A DNA stretch of 36,531 nucleotides from Sulfurimonas sp. SAG-AH-194-C21 (GTDB lineage: Bacteria > Campylobacterota > Campylobacteria > Campylobacterales > Sulfurimonadaceae). Where the stretch lies: contig NZ_JAEMVC010000021.1 in NCBI RefSeq assembly GCF_029215985.1, positions 1-36,531 of the forward strand, in the 5' to 3' direction. Within the stretch, counting starts at the first letter, position 1; each line of letters starts with the position of its first letter. Under the pieces are notes generated by a model, which was not told the origin of the DNA, did not search any database, and was given only the letters and a program-made list of their open reading frames with translations. Position numbers and translations under genes: made by a program. Of the stretch, positions 24,654-33,031 are shown piece after piece.

Positions 24654-25577
24654 ATGGATTATATAGTTTTTTTAGCTGCGATGGCTGCACTTATTTATGG
24701 AGCAGACTTTATCATAAAAGAGTCTGAGCGTATAGCACTTCATTTTAATATTTCTCACTTTGTTATCGGTGCTACACTTGTAGCGTTTGGAACAAGTTTA
24801 CCGGAAATGGCCGCTTCAATGATGGCAGCATCACAAGGTAAGAGTGATATGGCAGTTGCAAATGTACTTGGAAGTGTTATTTTCAACATTACTTTAGTGC
24901 TTGGTTTAGTGCTTTTTATAGCTAAGTCTATGAAACCTGAACGTGACTTATTTTCAAAAGATAGTGCATGGGTTATAGTACCTGTTATTATATTTTTACT
25001 CATGATTCAAGATGGTGTTATTGGTAGGGTTGATGGAGTTATCTTTCTTCTTCTCATGATTTCATACCTTATCTTTTTGTTTACGAGTTCTAAAAATGAT
25101 ATTGAGGGTGAAATTGATGAGAGTTTATCTCAGAAGTTTAACTGGGGAAAATCACTGGTTTTACTGAGCATTGGTTTTATTTTCACTATAGGTGGTGCAA
25201 ACTTTGTCATAGAGAGTGGTACAAACATAGCGAGAAGTCTTGAAGTGAGTGAGTGGATTATAGGTCTGTTCCTAATCTCACTTGGAACTTCTCTCCCTGA
25301 GCTTGTAGTATCACTTGTTGCCATTAAAAAAGGAAATGCCGATATGAGTATTGGTAATATTATTGGTTCAAATGTAGCGAATTTTTCTATGGTTTTAGGG
25401 GGATCTTCACTTATTTCACCACTCATTATTAATGTATCAGAAAATAGTTTTGATATCTTTATAATGGTGGCTGCATCACTTGCCCTACTCTTTATACTAG
25501 CGAATAAGCTCTATAACAAGGCTGGCGCAATTTTTCTTTTTGCTATCTTAGCTCTATTTATTCAAAATAGCTTCTAG
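24654..25577 (+). CDS. Calcium/sodium antiporter, CaCA family (YrbG-like)
   Basis: A 307-aa inner-membrane exchanger with about ten hydrophobic segments in two inverted halves. The two ion-binding alpha repeats are visible: GATLVAFGTSLPEMAASMMA near residue 42 and GLFLISLGTSLPELVVSLVA near residue 203. Each is followed by a GSxxxN motif (ANVLGSVIFN and GNIIGSNVAN). Likely exports Ca2+ in exchange for Na+ or H+. It ends 5 bp from the convergent mrdA stop without a terminator. Confidence 0.93.
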   Translation: MDYIVFLAAMAALIYGADFIIKESERIALHFNISHFVIGATLVAFGTSLPEMAASMMAASQGKSDMAVANVLGSVIFNITLVLGLVLFIAKSMKPERDLFSKDSAWVIVPVIIFLLMIQDGVIGRVDGVIFLLLMISYLIFLFTSSKNDIEGEIDESLSQKFNWGKSLVLLSIGFIFTIGGANFVIESGTNIARSLEVSEWIIGLFLISLGTSLPELVVSLVAIKKGNADMSIGNIIGSNVANFSMVLGGSSLISPLIINVSENSFDIFIMVAASLALLFILANKLYNKAGAIFLFAILALFIQNSF

Positions 25578-25582
25578 AAAAC

Positions 25583-27367
25583 CTATTTCTTAATATAATC
25601 AAGCTCTAAGAGCTTGTTGTAAATATCTGATACAATTGCTCCAGCAGCATGCCCTCCGTGTCCTCCATGTTCAACCATAACCATTACCACATACTGAGGA
25701 TTTTTATATGGTCCATAAGATGTGAACCAAGCATGAGAACGATTATAGTATGCCATCTCATGTTCTAGTTTTCTTTTTTTAATGTCTTGTTTAATTGCAA
25801 TAACCTGGGCAGTACCCGTTTTACCTGCAATAGTAACCTTTGAATGCAAGTAAGATCTTGCTGTTCCCTTTAGATTATTACAGACCTGATACATTGCCTT
25901 TTGAATAATAGGAAGCTGGTTTTTTTCTTTCTCATTTAGAACATGTTTGTATGTGTCTTTATACTTTTCACCATTTATCTCTCGTGCAAGATGAGGAGTA
26001 GGAACTCGTCCAGTCGCTATAAAAGCGGTCTGTTGTGCAATTTGGAGTGGAGTAACAAGAAAGTCCCCTTGACCGATGGACATATTAGCAGTCTCACCTA
26101 TACTCCATATCTTTTTATACTTCTTTAGCTTCCATTCTCGTGATGGCACTACCCCAATAAATTCATTTGGTAAATCAATACCTGTTTTAGCACTAAAACC
26201 ATAGCGTTTAAGTCCAGCACTCATTTTCCGGTTACCAAGAACTAGGCTTCCCTTATAAAAAAAGTCATCACAACTCTCACGAATAGCCTTAACAATATCT
26301 GTTTTTCTATGCCCTTTTCGTTTCCAGCATCTAAAAGTACGTCCACCCAAAGGAAGTGATGACCTACAATCAACACCCCATCTAGAAGAGAGGTCAGTCG
26401 AGATATACAGTAGTCCTAGCATAGGTTTTATTGTAGAACCGGGTGGATATAAGCCATGAGTAAGTTTATTGGTAAAAGGATGATCCAAGCTAGAAGAGAG
26501 GTCATCATACATTTTGTATGACATTCCTGAGACAAATATATTTAGATTATAGTTAGGAAAACTACCTGCGGCAAGAATAGAACCATTAACATCCATCACA
26601 ACCATAGCCCCTACCTTTCCTTCAAAAAGTTTAGACATATATGTTTGTAGTTCCATATCAATAGTTAGTTTGAGTTTTTTATCTTCATCTGCTTTAACAT
26701 AACTTAATTCCGCCACTTCTTGATTTCTAGCATTAACTTGGATTTTTCGTATTCCAGACTTTCCTTGCAAGTAGTTGTTGTAATACTTTTCAATACCTGT
26801 TTTACCGACATACCCTATGAGTCCTAGGAGTTTATCCTTCCCTATCTCTTTTTTATTTGCACGTGAGACATAACCAACCATGTGTGCTGCAATATTTTTA
26901 TAAGGATAGTAGCGTTTAGGTGCAGGAATAATTTTAATATTTTCTCTGAGGTTTAAAATTGAATAGACTGGTAAAATTTCATCATACGGAATAAAATGTA
27001 CTATATCTATGAAGTTATGGTTATAAAACGACTCTTTTTTCTTATAGTTTTTTAACATAGTTTGGGTATTTAGGGATGGTAAGAGTTTGTTTAGTATTTC
27101 TAATTCTGTATGTAGTATTTGTATGTTTTTTTTGCGTGTTAGGTGTGGAGCTAGTTGTAGTCTAAAACCTAACTTATTTATAGCAATGGGTCTATTTTTA
27201 ATATCAACTATTTCTCCACGAACAGGTGCTATTCGCTCATAACGAATTGTATTTTGAGTTGAGAGCTTTGTGTAGTGACTATGAGAGTTTATACTCAGAA
27301 AAAAAACCCTCACCGTTAATGCTAACCATGTAGAGATGAAGAAAAAAATTATTAGTTTAGTTTTCAT
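25583..27367 (-). CDS. mrdA: Penicillin-binding protein 2 (peptidoglycan D,D-transpeptidase)
   Basis: The elongasome transpeptidase that cross-links peptidoglycan during lateral growth and keeps the rod shape. One N-terminal membrane anchor (residues 4-26), then the dimerisation domain. The catalytic domain carries S311-T-I-K in PPGSTIKPMLG, the second motif SCD (365-367) typical of PBP2, and KTGTAQ at 516-521. 594 aa, a normal size. The start ATG overlaps the end of the mreD-like gene (ATGA). Its ribosome-binding GGTGA is at 27378-27374. A perfect 42-bp palindrome ends 7 bases upstream of that site, so translation may depend on the RNA hairpin there. Confidence 0.96.
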   Translation of the reverse strand: MKTKLIIFFFISTWLALTVRVFFLSINSHSHYTKLSTQNTIRYERIAPVRGEIVDIKNRPIAINKLGFRLQLAPHLTRKKNIQILHTELEILNKLLPSLNTQTMLKNYKKKESFYNHNFIDIVHFIPYDEILPVYSILNLRENIKIIPAPKRYYPYKNIAAHMVGYVSRANKKEIGKDKLLGLIGYVGKTGIEKYYNNYLQGKSGIRKIQVNARNQEVAELSYVKADEDKKLKLTIDMELQTYMSKLFEGKVGAMVVMDVNGSILAAGSFPNYNLNIFVSGMSYKMYDDLSSSLDHPFTNKLTHGLYPPGSTIKPMLGLLYISTDLSSRWGVDCRSSLPLGGRTFRCWKRKGHRKTDIVKAIRESCDDFFYKGSLVLGNRKMSAGLKRYGFSAKTGIDLPNEFIGVVPSREWKLKKYKKIWSIGETANMSIGQGDFLVTPLQIAQQTAFIATGRVPTPHLAREINGEKYKDTYKHVLNEKEKNQLPIIQKAMYQVCNNLKGTARSYLHSKVTIAGKTGTAQVIAIKQDIKKRKLEHEMAYYNRSHAWFTSYGPYKNPQYVVMVMVEHGGHGGHAAGAIVSDIYNKLLELDYIKK

Positions 27368-27816
27368 AATAAATTCACCAATAAGAACTCAACTACTATA
27401 TAGTATACTATATAGTAGTTGAGTTCGGGGGGAGATAAAAGAAAGATACTTGAGAGTAGAGAAAGAAATAAAAAGTAGCCTATATAAGCCAGAAGAACAT
27501 TTGAGAATTTTATGCACGAGAAACAAGAAAAATTTTGTGCAATTTTTGGCATTATAAATTTATATATAAAATAAAAATAGATGATTGAACTAAAGAGCAT
27601 ATACCCATGGTTTGCTTCAAAAACAACAAGACAAAAAGATATAAGTAAAATGCCACCATAATCATTTCGTGCAAGTGATCTTGTGAAGAGTACAAACAGT
27701 ACAGCGAACATTGGTGGTAGGTATGAGTGTATACTGCTCAGCGAGCTATAGAGTACAAAAATAACTATATAAGCAAAAAGCTCTACAGGTTTTTGATGAG
27801 TGATACTTCGTTGCAT
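27364..27816 (-). CDS. mreD: MreD-like rod-shape membrane protein
   Basis: A 150-aa, very hydrophobic protein with about five membrane segments and no charged catalytic residues. Its size, topology and place immediately upstream of mrdA, with a 4-bp overlap, fit MreD, which links MreC/MreB to PBP2. Sequence similarity alone would not prove it, as MreD is poorly conserved; mreB and mreC are not nearby. There is no clear Shine-Dalgarno before the ATG, and the first 34 bp overlap the acetyltransferase gene, so translational coupling is likely. Residues near the C-terminus (ELNYYIVYYIVVEF) are encoded by a perfect palindrome. Confidence 0.68.
   Translation of the reverse strand: MQRSITHQKPVELFAYIVIFVLYSSLSSIHSYLPPMFAVLFVLFTRSLARNDYGGILLISFCLVVFEANHGYMLFSSIIYFYFIYKFIMPKIAQNFSCFSCIKFSNVLLAYIGYFLFLSLLSSIFLLSPPELNYYIVYYIVVEFLLVNLL
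27385..27426. repeat. Perfect 42-bp palindrome inside the mreD-like gene
   Basis: The bases from 27385 to 27426 are identical to their reverse complement: two 21-bp arms meet with no spacer, with GTATAC at the centre. Symmetry stops sharply at both ends. It begins GAACTCAACTACTATATAG on either strand. The transcript can fold into a long hairpin with only a few bases in the loop, starting 17 nt upstream of the mrdA start codon. The DNA could also extrude as a cruciform. Confidence 0.97.
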
Positions 27817-28244
27817 ATTGGAAAGTGTTTACATTTAATACAATCAGCCCATATTTTATGTTCAGGGAGGGACTCTTTTGGAATTTCTACGAAACCTAAG
27901 CGCTCAAAAAATGCTTGTTTATACGTAAGGCTAAGTACTCTTTGTATGCCTAAAGACGAAGCTTCGCCTAGGGCTTTTTTTACTAAATTTTCACCAATTT
28001 TTTGGCCGCGAATCCCGTCTTTTACTATAAGAGAACGCACTTCTGCTAGACCTGTTGTATGAATATGCAAAGCCGTAAAACCAACAAGTTCATCCTCTTT
28101 ATAAGCAAGAGTATATGAACGAATATTTGTTGCCATTTCATCTTCACTTCTGTCAAGTATGATACCACTCTCTATTTCAGGAAGTATTAACTCTCTCATT
28201 TCATGAATAGTTGAGAGTGTTGCTTTTTGATAGTTAATCTTCAC
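27783..28244 (-). CDS. argA: GNAT acetyltransferase, short ArgA-type (N-acetylglutamate synthase)
   Basis: A stand-alone GNAT domain of about 153 aa. The acetyl-CoA loop is RGQKIGENLV after the strand AEVRSLIVKDG. The C-terminal FFERLGFVEIPKESLPEHKIW, then ADCIKCKHFPICNE, is the hallmark of short ArgA proteins, which make N-acetylglutamate for arginine synthesis in bacteria lacking the long, kinase-fused enzyme. I favour the GTG at 28244, with AGAAG at 28255-28251 six bases upstream. A TTG at 28250 would be too close to that site. Overlaps engB by 11 bp. Confidence 0.82.
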   Translation of the reverse strand: MKINYQKATLSTIHEMRELILPEIESGIILDRSEDEMATNIRSYTLAYKEDELVGFTALHIHTTGLAEVRSLIVKDGIRGQKIGENLVKKALGEASSLGIQRVLSLTYKQAFFERLGFVEIPKESLPEHKIWADCIKCKHFPICNEVSLIKNL

Positions 28245-28854
28245 TATCAACTTCTGTTAAAATATCATGGATTACTCTGTTTATCTTATGCGTACCTTTT
28301 TTCTTTGAACTTGAGACTGTCATGGCGTTTGGGAACTCGCGTCTAAGTGCACTTTGCTCTTTTTGGTTGAGTTTGTCTATTTTAGTAAAAATCTGTAAAA
28401 TCATCTGATTTTCTCGTACATGCTCAAAAAGAAATTCACTCACCTGTGTATCTATATCCAAGTGAGGATGTCTACAATCTATAAGATGTATAAAAAGTTT
28501 TATCTGTACACGTTCTGCGATATAGTCAGTTAAGTTTTTTTCCCAGTCATGTTTCATAGACTTAGAAACTTTTGCATATCCAAAACCAGGTAAGTCGACA
28601 AACTTTGCTAAAAACTTTTTGTTATCATTATCTCTATCTATAAATGTAATGTCAAAGTAGTTGATAAGTCTTGTTTTACCAGGAGTTGATGATACTTTTG
28701 CTAAACCCTTATGGTTCGTTAAGGCATTAAGTAAAGAACTTTTTCCTACATTACTTCGTGCCATAAAAACCACTTCATTTTGCTCATCTGACTCTGGTGC
28801 TTGTGTAACATTTGGTGCAGAAGTAATAAACTTTGCTTCGACTATTTCTACCAT
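28234..28854 (-). CDS. engB: Ribosome biogenesis GTPase EngB (YsxC/YihA)
   Basis: A GTPase of the TrmE-Era-EngA-EngB group, needed for 50S assembly. G1 is ARSNVGKSS, G2 lies in STPGKTRLINYFD, G3 is DLPGFGYA, G4 is TKID, and SSSKKKGT fits G5. 206 aa, a normal size. Starts within the lptA stop codon (TAATG). The place between lptA and argA is part of the long minus-strand operon. Confidence 0.95.
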   Translation of the reverse strand: MVEIVEAKFITSAPNVTQAPESDEQNEVVFMARSNVGKSSLLNALTNHKGLAKVSSTPGKTRLINYFDITFIDRDNDNKKFLAKFVDLPGFGYAKVSKSMKHDWEKNLTDYIAERVQIKLFIHLIDCRHPHLDIDTQVSEFLFEHVRENQMILQIFTKIDKLNQKEQSALRREFPNAMTVSSSKKKGTHKINRVIHDILTEVDSED

Positions 28855-29333
28855 TATTTTTTCTCCTCGATTGTATCATCGGCTATATTAAATATCATAA
28901 TTACTGGCTCTTTATGAAGCCCTTTAGCATGAGCTTTTCCGTTCACTGTGTTGAGAATAACTTCATCACCTTGAATCTCTTTCTTTTCATCAACTTGTTT
29001 AAGATACACATTCTTATAAAAATGGTACTCACTTTCTTTTGGAAGATAGATAACTTTACCAGCAGTTCCGGTGTATCTAGCTCCTTCTTTTGTTTGAATT
29101 TTAAAAGAGACATTGCCAAGTGCTATAAACTTTGTTGGTTGATTCTTTTCATCTGTATATATAGTAAGCTTTGATGCATTTAATTCATCGCTTTTTTTAA
29201 TGATATTTACATGCCCTTCAAAAGTAGAAAAACCCTTCGCCTGATCAGTTTCAAAAGCATCAGCTATAACTTTTAACTCTTGTGAAAACAAGAAGCTTGT
29301 GAAAAAAATTGTTATCATAAAAATATATTTCAT
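28854..29333 (-). CDS. lptA: LPS transport periplasmic protein LptA
   Basis: OstA-like beta-jellyroll protein that bridges inner and outer membrane for lipopolysaccharide transport. Signal peptide at residues 1-18 (MKYIFMITIFFTSFLFSQ). The OstA pattern is visible: KVIADAFETDQAKGFSTFEG, VNIIKKSDELNASKLTIYTD, FIALGNVSFKIQTKEG and GTAGKVIYLPKESEYHF. 159 aa, a normal size. Overlaps lptC by 4 bp (ATGA) and engB by one base, so it is translationally coupled to both. Confidence 0.92.
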   Translation of the reverse strand: MKYIFMITIFFTSFLFSQELKVIADAFETDQAKGFSTFEGHVNIIKKSDELNASKLTIYTDEKNQPTKFIALGNVSFKIQTKEGARYTGTAGKVIYLPKESEYHFYKNVYLKQVDEKKEIQGDEVILNTVNGKAHAKGLHKEPVIMIFNIADDTIEEKK

Positions 29334-29851
29334 ATTTTACTCTCTTTAAGTTGATATTTGACTATTACTTTTTTAGACTTCATAATATTATTGAGTGAGT
29401 CATATATAAAAGAGGCTCCGAGCATGCTGTTATCACCTTTGTATGCTAAGTAGTCGTCTTGTGTTTGTGCAATGGCACTTTGTGTATTGTACTTAAGTGT
29501 ATCAGACTCAAATGTTAGTCCATCTTCTCTTGTATACACCACTTCTCCTGTTAAATTTACAGTACTGTTTTTATATACGCCCTTGTTGGCTTGCATATTT
29601 GATATAAACTCTTTAGAATTGTCAGTAAAATTCACATTTTCTACAATATATCTATCAGTATACCTAAGTGCATTTGTTCCAGACATATTCGTTTGTAACC
29701 CTGTGCTTTGAAGCTCATACATGATAAAGTTATCCATTGTAAGAAGCGGAATATCTTTAAACTCTTGCTCTTTTATTTTTAGAGGTTGAAAAAATATATA
29801 TATCAACATCAAAGCGCTAAAGATAGAGATAAAAAATATATTTATATTAAT
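29330..29851 (-). CDS. lptC: LPS export membrane protein LptC, probable ATT start
   Basis: Bitopic inner-membrane protein that hands LPS from LptBFG to LptA. The periplasmic part (LTMDNFIMYELQSTGLQT, ALRYTDRYIVENVNFT, VNLTGEVVYTREDGLTFESD) fits the LptC jellyroll. The nearest standard starts (TTG at 29812, ATG at 29809) would leave only half a membrane segment and have no Shine-Dalgarno. The frame is open upstream to the kdsC stop and encodes IFFISIFSALMLIYIFF. An AAGGGG at 29863-29858 sits 6 bases before an ATT at 29851-29849, giving (M)NINIFFISIF and 173 aa. I therefore infer the rare ATT initiation codon. Confidence 0.82.
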   Translation of the reverse strand: MNINIFFISIFSALMLIYIFFQPLKIKEQEFKDIPLLTMDNFIMYELQSTGLQTNMSGTNALRYTDRYIVENVNFTDNSKEFISNMQANKGVYKNSTVNLTGEVVYTREDGLTFESDTLKYNTQSAIAQTQDDYLAYKGDNSMLGASFIYDSLNNIMKSKKVIVKYQLKESKI

Positions 29852-29854
29852 GAT

Positions 29855-30355
29855 TTACCCCTTAGTCCACACAGAAATAAAATCTTCTCTTTGATCATTT
29901 TCATCTACTATCATCTCTATCATCTCTCGAACAGCACCCTCACCACCTCTACTTACAAGAGTTGTGTCAACAAGTGAGCGTATATCTTTTACACCATTCG
30001 CCGGTGTGAAACTACGACCTACAAGACTTAACATGTTGTAGTCATTCAAGTCATCACCAATAGCGCCAACTTCAAACATACGAAGCCCTAAAGAGTCTAT
30101 AATTTCTTTGAGCACTCTGTCTTTGTCTTTTATGCCTTGATGTAAGTTTTGAATCCCTAGCTCTTTTGCTCTTCGTTTAACTATTTCAGATTTACGCCCA
30201 GTAATAATGGCAACTTGGTATCCAAGTTTAATCCAAGTAGTGATACCTAAACCATCTTTAACATTAAAAGTCTTACTCTCAATACCATCGTTTGAGTAAG
30301 TAAGACCGCCATCACTAAGACAGCCATCAACATCTAAAACAAGCAGTTTAATCAT
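29855..30355 (-). CDS. kdsC: 3-deoxy-D-manno-octulosonate 8-phosphate phosphatase
   Basis: HAD-superfamily phosphatase that makes free Kdo for LPS inner core synthesis. HAD motif I is DVDGCLSDGG near the N-terminus; motif II is ITGRKS; Lys is in GIKDKDR; motif IV is IGDDLNDYNML. The C0-type small size (166 aa) matches KdsC, which works as a tetramer. Overlaps hisB by 4 bp. Next to lptC and lptA, as in many Gram-negative bacteria. Confidence 0.95.
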   Translation of the reverse strand: MIKLLVLDVDGCLSDGGLTYSNDGIESKTFNVKDGLGITTWIKLGYQVAIITGRKSEIVKRRAKELGIQNLHQGIKDKDRVLKEIIDSLGLRMFEVGAIGDDLNDYNMLSLVGRSFTPANGVKDIRSLVDTTLVSRGGEGAVREMIEMIVDENDQREDFISVWTKG

Positions 30356-30927
30356 AAAGTACCTTTAGTACTTGGCGTTCCTATACGCTCATTTTTTGTA
30401 GTAGCACGACGAAGAGCAACAGCAAGTGATTTAAATGCAGCCTCAATAATATGGTGCTTATTTTTCCCTCGTAACTCTACGATATGCACTGATAGTCTTG
30501 CGTTTAACACTACAGCACGAAAAAACTCTTCTACAAGTTCTGTATCAAATTTACCCACTTTACCAGTAGGAGAGAGTTCAAAGACTAAAAATGGTCGGTT
30601 ACTAAGATCTAAGTCACAAGATACACAAGCTTCATCCATTACGATGTTAGCACTTCCAAAACGCTCCATACCTTTAACAGGATAAATAGCCTCAGCAATG
30701 AGTGAACCAAGAACAATACCAATGTCTTCTACACTATGGTGGTCGTCGATATGAGTATCACCCTTACAGCTAATAGTAATGTCCATAAGTGAGTGTTTAG
30801 AAAAGCTCTCAAGCATGTGGTCTAAAAACCCAACACCTGTGCTTATATCTGCTTTTCCTGTTCCATTTAAGTCTAAACTTACAGTTATATCTGTCTCTTT
30901 TGTTTTTCTTGTTTTACTTATCATCAT
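30352..30927 (-). CDS. hisB: Imidazoleglycerol-phosphate dehydratase
   Basis: Sixth step of histidine synthesis, Mn-dependent. Metal-binding His-rich motifs are present: GVGFLDHMLESFSKHS, DTHIDDHHSVEDIGI and ELRGKNKHHIIEAAFKSLA. It is the monofunctional, 191-aa dehydratase without the histidinol-phosphatase domain fused to it in E. coli. A start at the first ATG (30927) overlaps the rlpA stop as TAATG. It is the only histidine gene in the window, embedded in an envelope operon. Confidence 0.96.
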   Translation of the reverse strand: MMISKTRKTKETDITVSLDLNGTGKADISTGVGFLDHMLESFSKHSLMDITISCKGDTHIDDHHSVEDIGIVLGSLIAEAIYPVKGMERFGSANIVMDEACVSCDLDLSNRPFLVFELSPTGKVGKFDTELVEEFFRAVVLNARLSVHIVELRGKNKHHIIEAAFKSLAVALRRATTKNERIGTPSTKGTL

Positions 30928-31745
30928 TAGTCCTCTCTTATTATAAATGCTTTGCTGAAAATACCGTTCTTTTTGTAGTCACGTGCTTCTTCTTCACTCT
31001 TAAAACCAGTTAATACCACTTTAAACATTCGTCCCTTTGGTGTTGAGACATCCTTTATTATTGTTGTATAACCATCTGTATGGTCGTATTTTTCTTGTGT
31101 TGCTAAGGCTCCAGCTATTTTAGAAAAAGATGCAATTTGCAGAGCAAAATTACCAATAGCTTTTTTCTGTGGTGCTTTTTTCATCTCTTTTTTTGTAGGA
31201 ATCTTTTTCTTACCCTTTGTCTCAAAACCTAAAATCTCTAGAGTAATAGGTGCTGTACCACGCCCAACCATATCTATCTCGTGTGCCGCTTTGTTTGAGA
31301 GGTCTATGATTCTAGTAGCAACAAACGGACCTCTATCATTAATACGAACAACTGTAGTCATACCATTTCTACGGTTTGTCACTTTTACAATAGTGTTCAT
31401 CGGTAGGGTTTTATGTGCTGCTGTCATACCGTACATATTGTAAGTTTCACCATTTGATGTAAGTTTACCATGAAAGTCAGGACCATACCACGAGGCATTT
31501 CCCTTAAATGTATCTCCAACACTCACAACAGTTGGATAGTACTTAATCCCTCTTATAGTATAAGGTCTCATAGTCGGATGCGAATAGTTTTTTTTATCCA
31601 CAGTTGCACTATGAGCATTTTTATCAGAGGAGTATGATTTTGGCTCTGAGTAAGTAGTATGCCTATAGACTCCCTTACCTCTACTGCTACAAGCACTTAC
31701 ACCAAGAGCAAATACAAGAAAGATAATAAGATAAAACTTATTCAT
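30927..31745 (-). CDS. rlpA: RlpA-family septal/lytic transglycosylase lipoprotein with SPOR domain
   Basis: An outer-membrane lipoprotein; lipobox GVSAC with Cys at residue 19. A double-psi beta-barrel domain (residues 82-174) carries the RlpA motif GNASWYGPDFHGKLTSNGE and RINDRGPFVATRIIDLS, including the His and Asp expected for lytic activity. A basic linker follows, then a C-terminal SPOR domain (198-270, FALQIASFSKIAGALATQ) that binds denuded glycan at division sites. Overlaps the upstream MltD-like gene by 8 bp. Confidence 0.93.
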   Translation of the reverse strand: MNKFYLIIFLVFALGVSACSSRGKGVYRHTTYSEPKSYSSDKNAHSATVDKKNYSHPTMRPYTIRGIKYYPTVVSVGDTFKGNASWYGPDFHGKLTSNGETYNMYGMTAAHKTLPMNTIVKVTNRRNGMTTVVRINDRGPFVATRIIDLSNKAAHEIDMVGRGTAPITLEILGFETKGKKKIPTKKEMKKAPQKKAIGNFALQIASFSKIAGALATQEKYDHTDGYTTIIKDVSTPKGRMFKVVLTGFKSEEEARDYKKNGIFSKAFIIRED

Positions 31746-32967
31746 ATATTTTTAACCTCTCACCAATTTTAATTAGTGAACCCTTTATATGGTTTTGTGA
31801 CTTAATATTTCTAATACTAACCTTATGAGCACGAGATATTGACTCCAGAGAGTCTCCGCGTTTGACCATATAATAGTTACGAGTATTGAGCTTTTTTCTA
31901 TGACTTGATTTTACGATTGGAATAATGAGCTTTTGCTTGAGTCTTAGTCTATTGTTTTTTAAATGATTAAAATCTTTGATTACTCTATACGATACACCAT
32001 ATTTATTGCCAATATAAGAGAGGTTGTCCCCACTTGTTACTACATGAATTTTATATATATTTTGCATAGGTGCTTTATAGTACTTGCGTTTAAAGTCCGC
32101 TAACTTAATATAAGGAATATAGACATCGTAACTCTTTGCATAAGGAGGTACAAAGTCATACTTTAGGTGTCTATTTAATTTTTTTAAATCTTTTAAGGGC
32201 ATCTCTATAAGTTTAGCCACACGCGTAAGGGACTCACCACTTGATATCTTGACCGTAGAGATAGAGTATGCATTTGCACGGTTTAGTAAGTGCTCATACT
32301 CACTAGATAAAAGATGCTGCTCATCCGTCCCAATAAGTGCTAAAGCAACAATCTTTCTTATGTAGTTGCGACTTTCTCTTGGAATATACTTTTTCTTTGC
32401 ATCAAGTAAAACAGAAAGTTTATCTGTTCCAGCTTTTTTTATAGCATGGTTTAGTCGTCCACCACCACAGTTATAAGCTATAGCTGCTAAATACCACTTA
32501 CCAAAACGTTTATGAAGTGATGAAAGATACTTCGCAGCTGCTTCAGTTGACTTAATAAGATCACGTCTCTCATCAACATACTCATCAATGCGAAGATTAT
32601 AAACACGTCCAGTTCTTGGCATAAACTGCCAAAGTCCTGCTGCTCTTTTAGGAGAATATGCTCGCGTTTTAAAGTTTGACTCAGCCATAGCGAGATAGAG
32701 AAACTCTTGAGGAACCTTGTACTTTGTGAGAGTGTTTTTAATCGCAGGTATAAAAATATATGCACTGTCCATAGCACGAAAGAAATGTTTACTTTTTTTA
32801 ATAGAACTGTTTTTAGTGCGCATCTCATTCATAACGGGATCATAAAGAAAAGATGGTTCTATGTCAAAAGAGTCTAGAAGTGCTAACTCTTTGTTAAAGT
32901 TAGACTCATAGTTCAAGTTCGCAAAAAGAAACAAAGGAAAAAGAAGTGTCAAAAAATATTTATACAT
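31738..32967 (-). CDS. mltD: MltD-like lytic transglycosylase with two C-terminal LysM domains
   Basis: A soluble periplasmic muramidase of 409 aa with a signal peptide (1-16). The SLT domain (about 75-215) has the catalytic Glu E96 in LYLAMAESNFKTRAYSPKRA, AAGLWQFMPRTGRVYNL and AAIAYNCGGGRL. A middle stretch (235-290) resembles a decayed LysM (ISSGESLTRVAKLIEM). Two clear LysM domains follow at 305-351 and 365-409. The substrate is peptidoglycan. With rlpA it forms a pair of lytic enzymes at the start of the operon. Confidence 0.92.
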   Translation of the reverse strand: MYKYFLTLLFPLFLFANLNYESNFNKELALLDSFDIEPSFLYDPVMNEMRTKNSSIKKSKHFFRAMDSAYIFIPAIKNTLTKYKVPQEFLYLAMAESNFKTRAYSPKRAAGLWQFMPRTGRVYNLRIDEYVDERRDLIKSTEAAAKYLSSLHKRFGKWYLAAIAYNCGGGRLNHAIKKAGTDKLSVLLDAKKKYIPRESRNYIRKIVALALIGTDEQHLLSSEYEHLLNRANAYSISTVKISSGESLTRVAKLIEMPLKDLKKLNRHLKYDFVPPYAKSYDVYIPYIKLADFKRKYYKAPMQNIYKIHVVTSGDNLSYIGNKYGVSYRVIKDFNHLKNNRLRLKQKLIIPIVKSSHRKKLNTRNYYMVKRGDSLESISRAHKVSIRNIKSQNHIKGSLIKIGERLKIYE

Positions 32968-33031
32968 ATATTACTTTTTATTTTAATTTAAATAGATTTT
33001 ATCCAAATTATTATTAAGCTATTATAAACAC

